A stretch of 64,000 nt of DNA from positions 400,001 to 464,000 of the forward strand of contig NZ_CAJURG010000001.1 of assembly GCF_910588715.1 (NCBI RefSeq). The letters are read 5' to 3'. A program made the translations under genes and the position numbers. Positions 36,768-46,792 of the stretch are shown here, piece after piece. The notes beneath the pieces were generated by a model that saw only the letters and a program-made list of their open reading frames with translations, searched no databases and was not told where the DNA came from. How positions within the stretch are numbered: the stretch's first letter is position 1; each line of letters opens with the position of its first letter. The stretch is from an uncultured Clostridium sp. (GTDB lineage: Bacteria; Bacillota; Clostridia; Clostridiales; Clostridiaceae).

Positions 36768-38015
36768 CTATTTAATAGCATTAGCTATTTCTTGTATATT
36801 ATCTAAACTTACCTCAAATACTTCTCCATCGCTCATTCTCTTAAGCTTTATTGATTTATTTTGAAGTTCGTCATCACCTAAAATTGTTGTAAATAACGCA
36901 CCAATTTTATTAGCATATTTCATTTCAGCTTTTACGCTTCTTCCCATATGATTTACTTCTGTTTTTATTCCTGCTTCTCTTAATTTATTAGCTAAAGTAA
37001 AAGCTTCAAACTTAGCTTCATCACCTCTAGCACCAATATATAAATCAAAAAGAGAGTCTTTTGGAATTTCTATACCTTCTTTTTCTAATATCATGATAAG
37101 TCTTTCAATTCCCATACCAAATCCAACAGCTGGCATTTCAGGTCCGCCTAACTCTTCCATAAGCTTATCATATCTTCCACCGCCACAAACAGTAAATTCA
37201 TCATTTAAGATTTCAAATATTGTTTTAGTATAATAATCTAAACCTCTTACTATTCCTGGGTCAACTGTAAATGGAATATTTAATGCTGTTAAATACTTTT
37301 TAACTAACTCAAAGTGAGTTTCACATTCTTCACACATATAATCAAGTATTATTGGAGCATTTTTAGTTATTTCTTTACACTTTCTTTCCTTGCAATCTAA
37401 AATTCTCATTGGGTTTTTTTCAAATCTTGATTTACATAAAGGACATAAATTTTCATAATTTTCTTTTAAATAATTTTTTAATGCTTCATTATAATTAGGT
37501 CTACATTTAGGACAACCTAAATTATTTATATTTAAACTTAAACTTTGTAATCCTAAAGTTTTTAAAACTTGCATTGCTAATGCAATTACCTCTGCATCCA
37601 TAGATGGCTCTTTTGAACCATATACTTCTGTTCCAAATTGATGGAATTGTCTAAATCTACCCTTTTGAACATTTTCATATCTAAAACAAGGAGTTATGTA
37701 ATAAAGTTTCGTTGGTTGTGCTTCATTAAATAATCTACTTTCTATAAATGCTCTCCCTGCTCCTGCTGTTCCTTCTGGTTTTAATGTAATACTTCTATTA
37801 CCCTTATCATTAAAAGTATACATTTCCTTTTGAACTATATCAGTGGTATCTCCAACACCTCTTGCAAATAATTCAGTATGTTCAAAGATAGGAGTTCTAA
37901 TTTCTCTCATCCCATAATATTTTGCTACATCTCTAAATACTTTTTCAACAAAATGCCATTTATACGCATCCTGTGGTAGCATATCTTTAGTGCCCTTTGG
38001 AGCTTGCATTTCCAT
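36768..38015 (-). CDS. hisS: Histidyl-tRNA synthetase
   Basis: 415 aa class II enzyme. Motif 2 CFRYENVQKGRFRQFHQ, histidine motifs RGLDYYTKTIFE and GGRYD, and a C-terminal anticodon-binding domain. The insertion domain carries a cysteine-rich set (CPKC, CPLC, CKERKC, CEEC) likely to bind zinc, as is common in clostridia. It starts 5 bp after hemZ. Confidence 0.98.
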   Translation of the reverse strand: MEMQAPKGTKDMLPQDAYKWHFVEKVFRDVAKYYGMREIRTPIFEHTELFARGVGDTTDIVQKEMYTFNDKGNRSITLKPEGTAGAGRAFIESRLFNEAQPTKLYYITPCFRYENVQKGRFRQFHQFGTEVYGSKEPSMDAEVIALAMQVLKTLGLQSLSLNINNLGCPKCRPNYNEALKNYLKENYENLCPLCKSRFEKNPMRILDCKERKCKEITKNAPIILDYMCEECETHFELVKKYLTALNIPFTVDPGIVRGLDYYTKTIFEILNDEFTVCGGGRYDKLMEELGGPEMPAVGFGMGIERLIMILEKEGIEIPKDSLFDLYIGARGDEAKFEAFTLANKLREAGIKTEVNHMGRSVKAEMKYANKIGALFTTILGDDELQNKSIKLKRMSDGEVFEVSLDNIQEIANAIK

Positions 38016-38019
38016 TTAA

Positions 38020-39453
38020 TTATTCCTCCTTACCTAAGTAAAGGGTATCTAATAATTTTTTCTTTCCCTCTACCATTTCTTCTATTCTATTGCAGTATTC
38101 TCTAACATCTTTGATATTTGCAAATCTTTCTATTCTACCTTCTTCTAAAAAAACAACTTTAGAAACTGCATCTGCGCCTAAAGCAATAATAGTTTGCTTA
38201 TCTTCTATCATTTGAATATTATAAATACATTCTGCACCTTTTCTAGAATAACCTAAGTTCTCCATATTTCCAACCATATTTTTTTGACGATACATATAAT
38301 ATGGATGCAATCCTAAACTTTTTGCTAAACTTCTACTTTCTTCATACATATCAGCTAACTCAGCTTGTTTTTTAACTTGAATTCCCTTTTTAAGTATAAA
38401 GTTTTCATAAAGAATTGAAGCTCTCTTCAATGATAATCCATGAACAGTTAAACTATCTGGGTGTAATTTTAATATTTCTTCCTTTGTGCGAAGAACTTCG
38501 TTTATTCCTTCTCCTGGAAGACCTATAATCATATCCATATTTATATCATTAAATCCCATACTTCTTGCTAAGTTAAACTTTTCTATTACATCATTAGAAT
38601 TATGCCCTCTTCCTATAATTTTTAATGTTTCATCATTCATAGTTTGAGGATTTATACTAATTCTTGTTACATTAAACTTTTTCATTGTTTCAAGCTTTTC
38701 TTTTGTAATGCTATCTGGCCTTCCACACTCTACTGTAAATTCCTTTACTCCTTTACCTTTAACAAAAGCATTATATGCTTCTTCCATAACAACTTCAAAT
38801 TCCTCATTACTTATTGCTGTAGGTGTACCTCCCCCAAAATATACAGTTTCAATATTTAATTTTCTTTCATTAATATATTTTTTCATTTCCCTAATTTCGT
38901 ATATTAATGCTTCTAAATAAGGACTTACTAACTTCTTATTTCCCATTATTGGATTAGCAGCAAAGGAACAGTAAAAACATCTTGTAGGACAAAAAGCCAT
39001 CCCAATATAAATAGCAATATTTTTAGAATTATTATTTACAAAATTTACTTCTGCTTTAGCAATTTCTATACAAAGCTTAGCCTTTTCTTCCACTGCTAAA
39101 TGATTTTTCTTAAAGATATCTATAATTTCTTCTTCTGTTTTTCCTTCTTCTAAATACTTAAGCGCAATTTTAGAGGGTCTAATACCAACTAGAATTCCCC
39201 ATGGATATTCTTCTTTTGTAATATCTTTTAATGAAGAAAATACTAATCTTTTAATATTCTCTTTAATATTTTCAGATATTAAACTTTCTTTATGATACTC
39301 ATTATAAAGAAATTCTAATTTATTATCTAAAATATTAACAATATAATCTCCATCATCTAAAAATTTAATTTCATCTAATGGAAAATAAATATTAAACATT
39401 TGATATACATCATATCTATACTTCATATTGTTTAATTTAATTTTTATTTCCAT
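38020..39453 (-). CDS. hemZ: HemZ-type radical SAM protein (coproporphyrinogen III dehydrogenase-like)
   Basis: 477 aa. Radical-SAM motif CPTRCFYCSF near residue 165, with the HemN-family FGGGTPTA and the LTVHGL...KRAS segment. N-terminal HemZ extension of about 150 residues. In B. subtilis HemZ acts in anaerobic haem synthesis; many clostridia lack the pathway, so the substrate here is uncertain. Translationally close to hisS (5 bp). Confidence 0.85.
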   Translation of the reverse strand: MEIKIKLNNMKYRYDVYQMFNIYFPLDEIKFLDDGDYIVNILDNKLEFLYNEYHKESLISENIKENIKRLVFSSLKDITKEEYPWGILVGIRPSKIALKYLEEGKTEEEIIDIFKKNHLAVEEKAKLCIEIAKAEVNFVNNNSKNIAIYIGMAFCPTRCFYCSFAANPIMGNKKLVSPYLEALIYEIREMKKYINERKLNIETVYFGGGTPTAISNEEFEVVMEEAYNAFVKGKGVKEFTVECGRPDSITKEKLETMKKFNVTRISINPQTMNDETLKIIGRGHNSNDVIEKFNLARSMGFNDINMDMIIGLPGEGINEVLRTKEEILKLHPDSLTVHGLSLKRASILYENFILKKGIQVKKQAELADMYEESRSLAKSLGLHPYYMYRQKNMVGNMENLGYSRKGAECIYNIQMIEDKQTIIALGADAVSKVVFLEEGRIERFANIKDVREYCNRIEEMVEGKKKLLDTLYLGKEE

Positions 39454-39467
39454 GATTTCTCCTTTTA

Positions 39468-40094
39468 TTAAAAAATATCAAACTCATCTTGTAAGAAAGG
39501 ATTTCTCATTCTTTCGTATCCAATGTTTGATGATTCCATATGCCCTGGATATATTTTTATATCATTATCTAAAATCATTAATTTAGTTTTTATAGAATTT
39601 ATTAATTCATTAAAATCTCCACCAACAAAATCACTTCTACCTACTGAGCCTTTAAATAAAGTATCTCCAGTAAATATAACATCTTTATATAAATAACACA
39701 TTCCACCTTTAGTATGTCCTGGAGTATGAATACATTTTATAAAATCATCTCCAAAAGGCAAAACATCTCCATCTTTAATAAGATTATATTCCTTTGGAGG
39801 ATTTCCAAAAACAGTTTTATCTGTTTTCATAAAATTAACTTCATTTTCATTAATATATATTGGAGCTTTAAATTTTTCTACTACCTCATTTAATGCTTCT
39901 ACATGGTCAAAATGTCCATGAGTTAATAAAATATATTTAATATTACATCCTAAAGCTTCGATATTTTTAATTAATAAATCACCATTTCCACCTGGATCTA
40001 CAATAAAAGCATCATTTGATTTTTCATCTACTAAAACATAAATATTTTCATCATAAATTCCTATAGGATATGTTTTTATTATCAATAACTCCAC
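39468..40094 (-). CDS. MBL-fold hydrolase (glyoxalase II-like)
   Basis: 208 aa. Metal motif LTHGHFDHVEAL (HxHxDH), then HTPGHTKGGMCY, FTGDTLFKGSVGRSD and YPGHMESS. Similar to clostridial YcbL/YqgX-type hydrolases; substrate probably a thioester or lactone. 14 bp upstream of hemZ in the same transcript. Confidence 0.87.
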   Translation of the reverse strand: MELLIIKTYPIGIYDENIYVLVDEKSNDAFIVDPGGNGDLLIKNIEALGCNIKYILLTHGHFDHVEALNEVVEKFKAPIYINENEVNFMKTDKTVFGNPPKEYNLIKDGDVLPFGDDFIKCIHTPGHTKGGMCYLYKDVIFTGDTLFKGSVGRSDFVGGDFNELINSIKTKLMILDNDIKIYPGHMESSNIGYERMRNPFLQDEFDIF

Positions 40095-40111
40095 CTCATT
40101 TACTATTTTAT

Positions 40112-40561
40112 TTAAAACTGTTTGCTGCTATCTAACAGTATTGTAACAGGTCCATCATTTTTAATATCAACTTTCATATCAGCACCAAAAATTCCTGTTT
40201 CAATCTTTAAACCTGTTTCTTTCATCATTTCAATAAACTTATCATAAAACCTTTTGGCTTCTTCTCCACCTAAAGCATTCATAAAGTTTGGTCTTCTTCC
40301 CTTTCTAACATCACCATATAATGTAAATTGAGAAATTAACAATAATTCGCCTTTAATATCAAGTAAAGATAAATTCATTTTATCATTTTCACCACTAAAT
40401 ACTCTAAGATTAATTATTTTTTCTTTAATATACTTCATATCTTCTTCGGTATCATCTTTTGAAATTCCTAAAAGCACATTAAATCCATTGTTAATTTCTC
40501 CCACAATTTCACCATTAACTTCCACACTAGAATATGTTACTCTCTGTACTACCGCTCTCAT
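40112..40561 (-). CDS. dtd: D-aminoacyl-tRNA deacylase
   Basis: 149 aa, exact family length. MRAVVQRVTYSSVEV at the start, SQFTLYGD and the cross-subunit NDGPVTILLDS motif are the catalytic signatures. Removes D-amino acids and glycine from mischarged tRNA. Common neighbour of relA, as here. Confidence 0.97.
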   Translation of the reverse strand: MRAVVQRVTYSSVEVNGEIVGEINNGFNVLLGISKDDTEEDMKYIKEKIINLRVFSGENDKMNLSLLDIKGELLLISQFTLYGDVRKGRRPNFMNALGGEEAKRFYDKFIEMMKETGLKIETGIFGADMKVDIKNDGPVTILLDSSKQF

Positions 40562-40620
40562 TTTTAATCATCCTTATTTAAGTAAATTATAAAATTTTAA
40601 TTAAATATCTTAAACTAACT

Positions 40621-42804
40621 TTAATTATTCATTCTATAAACATCCATAACACCAGTTAATCTTCTTATTTTCTTCATTAATTCCTTTAATTGTTCTATTG
40701 TATCTATTTTAACCTTTATATTTACATATGCCAAATTACTTTTAGCACTTTTTGCATTTAATGCATTAAGAGATAACTTACTTTCCATTATAACATTCAT
40801 TATATCTGAAAGCATTCCCGCTCTATCCTCTGCCTTAACTTGAATTTCAGCCATATAAGCTACACCCTTAGCTGTTCCCCAAGATACATCAACAACTTTA
40901 TGAGAATCTTCTTCAATTAAAGCTTGTAAATTACTACAATCTTTTCTATGAATAGAAACTCCACGCCCTTTTGTTATATATCCTAAAACATCATCACCTG
41001 GAACTGGATTACAACACTTAGCAAATCTAACCATTAAATTATCTTCACCTTTAACTGTAACTCCAAAGTTATTTTCTTTTTTTCTTTTTTCATTTTTTAA
41101 TATATTTTCTTCAATAGCCTTATTTAAATTTTCTTCTTTAACCTTTTCGTCTTTAGATAAACTTTCTTCCTTTAATTTAGAAATAAATGAAGATGCTACT
41201 ATAACTCCAAGTCCTATTAAAGCATATAAATCCTCCATAGAATTTATATTATATCTTTTTACAAACTTTTCATAAGTTTCGCCCTTAGCAATATCTGCAT
41301 AGTGAACCCCTTGTTTTTTTATTTCTTTTTCAAAAGATTCTTTTCCCTTAGTAATATTTTCTTCTTTTTTAGCTTTCTTAAACCATGCTCTTATTTTACT
41401 TTTAGCTTGATTACTTTTAGCAATATTAAGCCAATCCATATTAGGTCCCTTAGAATTATTCGATGTTAAAATCTCAACTATTTGACCTGTTTTAAGCTTA
41501 TAATCAAGTGGAACTATTTTACCATTAACCTTAGCTCCAACACACTTATTACCTATATCTGTATGTATTCTATAAGCAAAATCTATTGGTGTTGCTCCAT
41601 TTGGTAAATCTATAACAACACCCTTTGGAGTAAATAAGAAGATTTCATCTGTAAAAAGATTAATTTTAAACCCTTCCATAAATTCTTCTGCATCTGATGC
41701 TTCTTTTTGCCATTCAAGCATATCTCTAAGCCAAACTAATTTATTTTCAAAGCTTTTTTCTTTACTGTCTGAAGTATCTCCCTCTTTATATTTCCAATGG
41801 GCAGCAATACCATATTCTGCTGTCTTATGCATTTCAAAAGTTCTTATTTGTATTTCAAAAGTTTTCCCTTGTGGCCCTATAACAGTTGTATGCAAAGATT
41901 GATACATATTTGGTTTTGGCATTGCAATATAATCTTTAAATCTTCCTGGTATTGGCTTGTAAATAGTATGAACTATACCTAATACTTCATAGCAATCTTT
42001 AACTGAATTAACAAGTATTCTTATAGCAGTTAAGTCAAATATTTGTTCTATACTTTTATTTTTAGTAACCATTTTTCTGTAAATGCTATAAAAATGCTTA
42101 GGCCTACCATCTATATCTGAATCTATTCCAGCTTCTTCAAGCTTTTCATATAACTCTTCAATTGTTTTTGCAATGTAAGTTTCTCTCTCTACTCTTTTTT
42201 CAGCTATTTGATTTACTAAATCATAATATTCCTTCTCATGTAAATATCTAAAACATAAATCCTCTAATTCCCATTTTACCTTAGAAATCCCTAATCTATG
42301 TGCTAAAGGTGCATATATATCTAAAGTTTCTTTAGATATTCTCTTTTGCTTTTCCTTAGGCATATATTTCAATGTTCGCATATTATGTAATCGATCTGCT
42401 AGTTTAATTATAATTACTCTTATATCATTAGCCATAGCTAGTAACATTTTTCTAAAATTATCTGCCTGTTGCTCTTCTTTAGATTTATACTCCATTTTAG
42501 TAATTTTGGTAACTCCACTAACTAAATTGGCTATTTCCTCATTAAAAATCTTTTTAATATCTTCATAAGTGTATTCAGTATCCTCTATAACATCATGTAG
42601 TAAACCTGCAACTATAGTACTTGTATCCATTCCTAATTCAGCTAAAATTATAGATACATCAATAGGGTGAATTATATAGGGTTCTCCAGATTCTCTTTTT
42701 TGTTCCTTATGAGCTTCTGAAGCTAAGTCAAAAGCCTTGTTTACAACATTTAAATCAACATTTGTACAATTTTCCTTTATTTTTTGTATCAATACCTCAA
42801 CCAT
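40621..42804 (-). CDS. relA: Bifunctional (p)ppGpp synthetase/hydrolase Rel
   Basis: 727 aa. N-terminal HD hydrolase domain (HPIDVSIILAELG, LLHDVIEDT), synthetase domain (RPKHFYSIYRKM; YQSLHTTVIG), TGS domain near residues 390-450 (LFTPKGVVIDLPNGATPIDFA), zinc-finger/CC region (CCNPVPGDD) and C-terminal ACT domain. Both active sites look intact, so it both makes and degrades the stringent alarmone. apt-relA-dtd order is conserved in firmicutes. Confidence 0.97.
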   Translation of the reverse strand: MVEVLIQKIKENCTNVDLNVVNKAFDLASEAHKEQKRESGEPYIIHPIDVSIILAELGMDTSTIVAGLLHDVIEDTEYTYEDIKKIFNEEIANLVSGVTKITKMEYKSKEEQQADNFRKMLLAMANDIRVIIIKLADRLHNMRTLKYMPKEKQKRISKETLDIYAPLAHRLGISKVKWELEDLCFRYLHEKEYYDLVNQIAEKRVERETYIAKTIEELYEKLEEAGIDSDIDGRPKHFYSIYRKMVTKNKSIEQIFDLTAIRILVNSVKDCYEVLGIVHTIYKPIPGRFKDYIAMPKPNMYQSLHTTVIGPQGKTFEIQIRTFEMHKTAEYGIAAHWKYKEGDTSDSKEKSFENKLVWLRDMLEWQKEASDAEEFMEGFKINLFTDEIFLFTPKGVVIDLPNGATPIDFAYRIHTDIGNKCVGAKVNGKIVPLDYKLKTGQIVEILTSNNSKGPNMDWLNIAKSNQAKSKIRAWFKKAKKEENITKGKESFEKEIKKQGVHYADIAKGETYEKFVKRYNINSMEDLYALIGLGVIVASSFISKLKEESLSKDEKVKEENLNKAIEENILKNEKRKKENNFGVTVKGEDNLMVRFAKCCNPVPGDDVLGYITKGRGVSIHRKDCSNLQALIEEDSHKVVDVSWGTAKGVAYMAEIQVKAEDRAGMLSDIMNVIMESKLSLNALNAKSAKSNLAYVNIKVKIDTIEQLKELMKKIRRLTGVMDVYRMNN

Positions 42805-42860
42805 TCAAATCCTCCCTTTAAGAATTTCTAATATTATAAATTTCATATAATTAAAATCAA

Positions 42861-42883
42861 TGGCTGGTTAAATAAACCAGCCA
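42861..42883. terminator. Hairpin between apt and relA
   Basis: TGGCTGGTT (42861-42869) with AACCAGCCA (42875-42883), perfect 9-bp stem. Modest T-run; may attenuate read-through from apt into relA. Confidence 0.5.
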
Positions 42884-42927
42884 CCTTTATATTAATTATA
42901 TATTAAAATTTAAGGTATTTCAATAAA

Positions 42928-43446
42928 TTAAATATCGTATTGAACAAGTGACATTACTTCGTATCCTTTTAATTTATCTCTTCCTTTTAAATCAGTTAAT
43001 TCAATTGCAAAATCTAAAGCAACTACTTCTCCACCAGCTTCTTCTACAAGTCTAGTTACAGCTTCAATAGTTCCTCCTGTAGCAAGTAAATCATCAACTA
43101 TTGCCACCCTTTGACCTTTTTTAATTGCATCTTTATGAATTTCTAATACATCTGTACCATATTCTAAATCATAATTAACTGAAACAGTTTCAAAAGGTAA
43201 TTTCCCCTTCTTTCTAACTGGTACAAATCCAACTCCTAAAGCATATGCAACAGGAACTCCAAAAATAAATCCTCTTGCTTCTGGTCCTAATATAACATCT
43301 ACTTTTTTATCTTTAAGATGTTCTGCTATTGCATCTATTGAATACTTAAAAGCTTCTCCATCTGCTATTAAAGTAGTTATATCTTTAAAACTAATTCCTT
43401 CTTTAGGGAAATTTTCTACTATTCTTATGCTTTTTTTAAGATCCAT
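42928..43446 (-). CDS. apt: Adenine phosphoribosyltransferase
   Basis: 172 aa from ATG 43446, with GGAGG 7 nt upstream; the frame is open 23 codons further, but the family begins at MDLKKSIRIVENFPKEGI. PRPP-binding loop VAIVDDLLATGGT. Salvages adenine to AMP. It lies between the RecJ-like gene and relA. Confidence 0.97.
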   Translation of the reverse strand: MDLKKSIRIVENFPKEGISFKDITTLIADGEAFKYSIDAIAEHLKDKKVDVILGPEARGFIFGVPVAYALGVGFVPVRKKGKLPFETVSVNYDLEYGTDVLEIHKDAIKKGQRVAIVDDLLATGGTIEAVTRLVEEAGGEVVALDFAIELTDLKGRDKLKGYEVMSLVQYDI

Positions 43447-43507
43447 AACAAATCCTCCATATCCAATTATTCTTGTATTTATTAGAGTCAAAATTTTTAC
43501 AAATACA

Positions 43508-44362
43508 TTATACATGTTCTTTAGACTTATTTAAATACTTAGTTATTTGTTCAGCTCTTTCTTTCCTATTTGTTATTAATAACTCAATTATAATTCTAGC
43601 ATTATCTGTCATAGTAACAACATTAATAGTTGGAGTAATAACATCTATAATTTTATCAACACTACTATCATTTATATTAACCATGCTATAAGCATCCATA
43701 ATTGCTCTTAATCCATAATTATTTGTATTAACTAAAAATCTCATGCCCTCTTTTATAAGAACACTATTTTCACCTTTTTTAAATAACTTAGTGCACTTTT
43801 CACCTATTAATATTAAATCTAGGTACTTATTTATTGTTTTAACATTATAATAAATTGCTATTGCTTGCATTAACTTAAATGTTAAACCACTTATTGATAA
43901 ATTTTTATATCTATATTGACAACCTCTTTGATTAGGATTTATGTATATGTACTCATAATCATAATTTACATTTCTATTTTCTATAACTATTAAATCTATT
44001 CCAAGACTTTTACAAAGTTTTTCTTCTTCTTTTGACTTTAAATCTATTCCTAAAGCTATAAGTAATTCTCCACCTAAAAAATGTACATTATTTATTATAT
44101 CTTTAGATGAAATTTTAGATTTACTTGAAGAATCATCATGTACTACGTATTCGATATCAGCATTTAAATATTTTAAAACTAATATAAGGGATGAAATAGC
44201 ACATAATCCATCTACATTTGGTATCCCATAGACAACAATCTTTTTTCTATTATTGATTGCTGATACCATAAGTTGTATTGCTTTATTCATATCTTTAAGT
44301 ATAAAGGGATTATATCCAGTTATGTAATTATGACTATATATACTTTCCCAAAACTTACGCAT
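43508..44362 (-). CDS. Degenerate RecJ/DHH-family protein lacking catalytic motifs
   Basis: 284 aa from ATG 44362 (GGAGGAG 6 nt upstream). Position between secF and apt is where clostridia carry recJ. Alignment by eye to the RecJ N-terminal domain: motif I (GDYDVDG) is GIPNVDG, motif II (DCG) is ALG, motif III (DHH) is ENR, while flanking framework such as INPNQRGCQY and LTFKLMQAIA is kept. The C-terminal DHHA1 and OB domains are missing (usual length about 570-590). It probably no longer binds Mn2+ or cuts DNA. The frame is intact and has a good start, so it may be a retained pseudoenzyme. Confidence 0.7.
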   Translation of the reverse strand: MRKFWESIYSHNYITGYNPFILKDMNKAIQLMVSAINNRKKIVVYGIPNVDGLCAISSLILVLKYLNADIEYVVHDDSSSKSKISSKDIINNVHFLGGELLIALGIDLKSKEEEKLCKSLGIDLIVIENRNVNYDYEYIYINPNQRGCQYRYKNLSISGLTFKLMQAIAIYYNVKTINKYLDLILIGEKCTKLFKKGENSVLIKEGMRFLVNTNNYGLRAIMDAYSMVNINDSSVDKIIDVITPTINVVTMTDNARIIIELLITNRKERAEQITKYLNKSKEHV

Positions 44363-44520
44363 GATAAACTCCTCCATAATAATAAGAAAACAGTTATATT
44401 ATAATAGATAAATTGATATAATACAAATGTTTTCTTCATTTACTAACAAAATATCCTATAAAAATGTATACTTATAAAATTATACTTACTTATTTTATAT
44501 TTTCTGCATACAATATACAA

Positions 44521-44550
44521 AAAAGAGTGATAATTTCTTATCACTCTTTT
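44521..44550. terminator. Terminator after secF
   Basis: AAAAGAGTGATAA (44521-44533) with TTATCACTCTTTT (44538-44550), perfect 13-bp stem, 4-nt loop. Confidence 0.85.
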
Positions 44551-44563
44551 TAATTTATTATCA

Positions 44564-45436
44564 TTATGCTGTTTTTATCTTTTTGTTTTTAGGATTTCTT
44601 TTTTGTAGCAATACCCAAACTGGTGATGCTATAAATATTGATGAATAAGCACCAGCAGCAATACCAATTAATAATGGTAATGAAAACTCTCTAACTGTTG
44701 GTACAAATATATTAACTGCTCCAATAATTATTAAAGTAGTTAATGAAGTATTTATAGATCTAGCTAATGTTTTATTAATACTTGTATTAGCTATTTCAGC
44801 TGGAGTACTTCTTCTCATGCTATGTCTATTTTCTCTTATTCTATCAAAAATAACAATAGTATCATTAATTGAATATCCAACAATTGTTAACATAGCAGCT
44901 ATAAATGAATTATTTACTGGAATATTAAATATTGCATAAAATGCTAAAGTTATTAAAACATCATGCACTAAAGCAACTATTGCTGCTACACCAAAATTAA
45001 ATTCAAATCTTATTGCTATATAAAAAAGCATTGCTATACATGCTACTAATACTGATGCAATAGCATTTCTTGTAAGCTCTTTCCCAACTGATGGACCTAT
45101 TTGACTTTGTGATATTAAAGCAGAATCTTCTAAAGAATACTTTTCTTTTAAAGCCTTAAACATTTCTGATGTTTTTGTTTCATCTAAATCCTTTGATTTA
45201 ATTTCATATTGAGTATTTTCAACAGTTTTTGTTACTGCATTAGAATCATATTCTTTTACTACTCCATCAACTTCTACTTTATCAAAGTTATTTCCAAAAT
45301 CAATAACTATTTTAGTACCACCTTTAAAATCAATACCAAAGTTTAATCCTCTAGTTGCCATTAAAACTATACCAACTAATATAATTGCTAGGGATATTGA
45401 AAACCAAATTTTTGTCTTTTCTATTACTTTAAACAT
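44564..45436 (-). CDS. secF: Protein translocase subunit SecF
   Basis: 290 aa, six transmembrane helices. GLNFGIDFKGGTKI after the first helix, and the SecD/SecF signature YSINDTIVIFDRIREN. Works with SecD to pull exported proteins across the membrane using the ion gradient. 4 bp downstream of secD. Confidence 0.97.
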   Translation of the reverse strand: MFKVIEKTKIWFSISLAIILVGIVLMATRGLNFGIDFKGGTKIVIDFGNNFDKVEVDGVVKEYDSNAVTKTVENTQYEIKSKDLDETKTSEMFKALKEKYSLEDSALISQSQIGPSVGKELTRNAIASVLVACIAMLFYIAIRFEFNFGVAAIVALVHDVLITLAFYAIFNIPVNNSFIAAMLTIVGYSINDTIVIFDRIRENRHSMRRSTPAEIANTSINKTLARSINTSLTTLIIIGAVNIFVPTVREFSLPLLIGIAAGAYSSIFIASPVWVLLQKRNPKNKKIKTA

Positions 45437-45440
45437 ATCA

Positions 45441-46694
45441 CTACCCCCTCTTTACTCCAAACTGCCAATTAGATTTTAACATTCCCATATCAACAGCCCA
45501 CTTCATTAATGTTCTAGTAACAACAACAGCTGTAAACATACTTACTGCTATACCTATCATTAAAGTTACAGCAAATCCTTTAACGCTACCTGTACCCATA
45601 AAATAAAGAACAAGTGCAGCAATAATAGTTGTTACATTTGAATCAATAATTGAAGATAATGCATTTTTAAACCCTTTGTCTACTGCTGATTTTACAGACA
45701 TTCCATTTTTAAGCTCTTCTCTAACTCTTTCAAATATAAGTACATTAGCATCAACTGCCATACCAACAGTTAAAAGGAATGCTGCTATACCTGGAAGTGT
45801 TAATGCAACATCAGCTTCAGCAAACACTAATAAAACTAAACATACATATAAAGTTAATGCTATACTTGCAATAATTCCTGGTATTCTATAATAAATAATC
45901 ATAAATACAAATATAATAGCTATCCCTATAAGTCCTGCTTTTACTGCATTTGGAAGTGCTTCTGCTCCTAATTGAGCTCCAACATTTTCTATTTGTATAG
46001 CTTTAACAGTTACAGGTAATGCTCCTGCATTGATTAACCCTGCTAAGTTTTTAGCTTCATCTAAATTACCACTACCTTTTATTATAGCATTACCATCAGT
46101 TATAACAGAATCTACCGTTGGACTTGATATTTCATCTTCATCCATATAAATTGAAATCTTTTTATTAAGATTTGCTTCAGTTGCTTCTGCAAACTTTTTA
46201 GTTCCCTCATCAGTTAATTTTAATGAAACTACTGGAGCATTTGTGCTATTATCGATAACTACACTTGCTTCTTCAACATCAGCACCATTTAAAACTTCTT
46301 TTCCTTCTGAATCCTTAAATGTTAAATTTCCAGTTTTAGACAAACTATCAACTAGCTCTTTAGAGTCATATTCTCCTGGAATTTCAACTCTAACTCTTCT
46401 ATCACCTTCCACAGTTACTGAAGTTTCAGCAACACCTAACTTATTAACCCTTAAATCAATAAGTTGTCTTGTCTTGTCTAAGTCATCTTTTGTTACATTT
46501 TCATCTTGTATTTCCATTAATACAGAAACTCCACCCTGCAAGTCAAGTCCTTTAGTAATAGCTTTATTGAATGATTTAAACTCCCATCCCGCTACTTCAA
46601 AACCTTTTCCACCTGCACAAGCAAATGCAACTATGATAACTAAAGTTAAAATAAACAATATTATACTTCTAACTTTTGTTCGTCCTTTTTTCAT
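45441..46694 (-). CDS. secD: Protein translocase subunit SecD
   Basis: 417 aa. First helix, then GLDLQGGVSVLMEI, a large extracytoplasmic domain, and five C-terminal helices with VGMAVDANVLIFERVREEL. A shorter SecD of the firmicute type. First gene of the secDF pair. Confidence 0.97.
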   Translation of the reverse strand: MKKGRTKVRSIILFILTLVIIVAFACAGGKGFEVAGWEFKSFNKAITKGLDLQGGVSVLMEIQDENVTKDDLDKTRQLIDLRVNKLGVAETSVTVEGDRRVRVEIPGEYDSKELVDSLSKTGNLTFKDSEGKEVLNGADVEEASVVIDNSTNAPVVSLKLTDEGTKKFAEATEANLNKKISIYMDEDEISSPTVDSVITDGNAIIKGSGNLDEAKNLAGLINAGALPVTVKAIQIENVGAQLGAEALPNAVKAGLIGIAIIFVFMIIYYRIPGIIASIALTLYVCLVLLVFAEADVALTLPGIAAFLLTVGMAVDANVLIFERVREELKNGMSVKSAVDKGFKNALSSIIDSNVTTIIAALVLYFMGTGSVKGFAVTLMIGIAVSMFTAVVVTRTLMKWAVDMGMLKSNWQFGVKRG

Positions 46695-46792
46695 ACTTTT
46701 CCCCCTTCTGTACCTTTCAAATTAACAGATTCGTACTTTTTTTATCACATTAATTATATTATGTATACTTTCCAATATCAAGTAAGATTAAC

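Noticed and set aside
36748..38015. T-box leader for hisS-aspS
   Set aside because: The genes are 5 and 20 bp from their upstream neighbours in one transcript, leaving no room for a T-box; none was seen before hemZ or the MBL gene.
43473..43691. Plus-strand frame across apt and the RecJ-like gene
   Set aside because: Antisense of two coding regions without a ribosome site.
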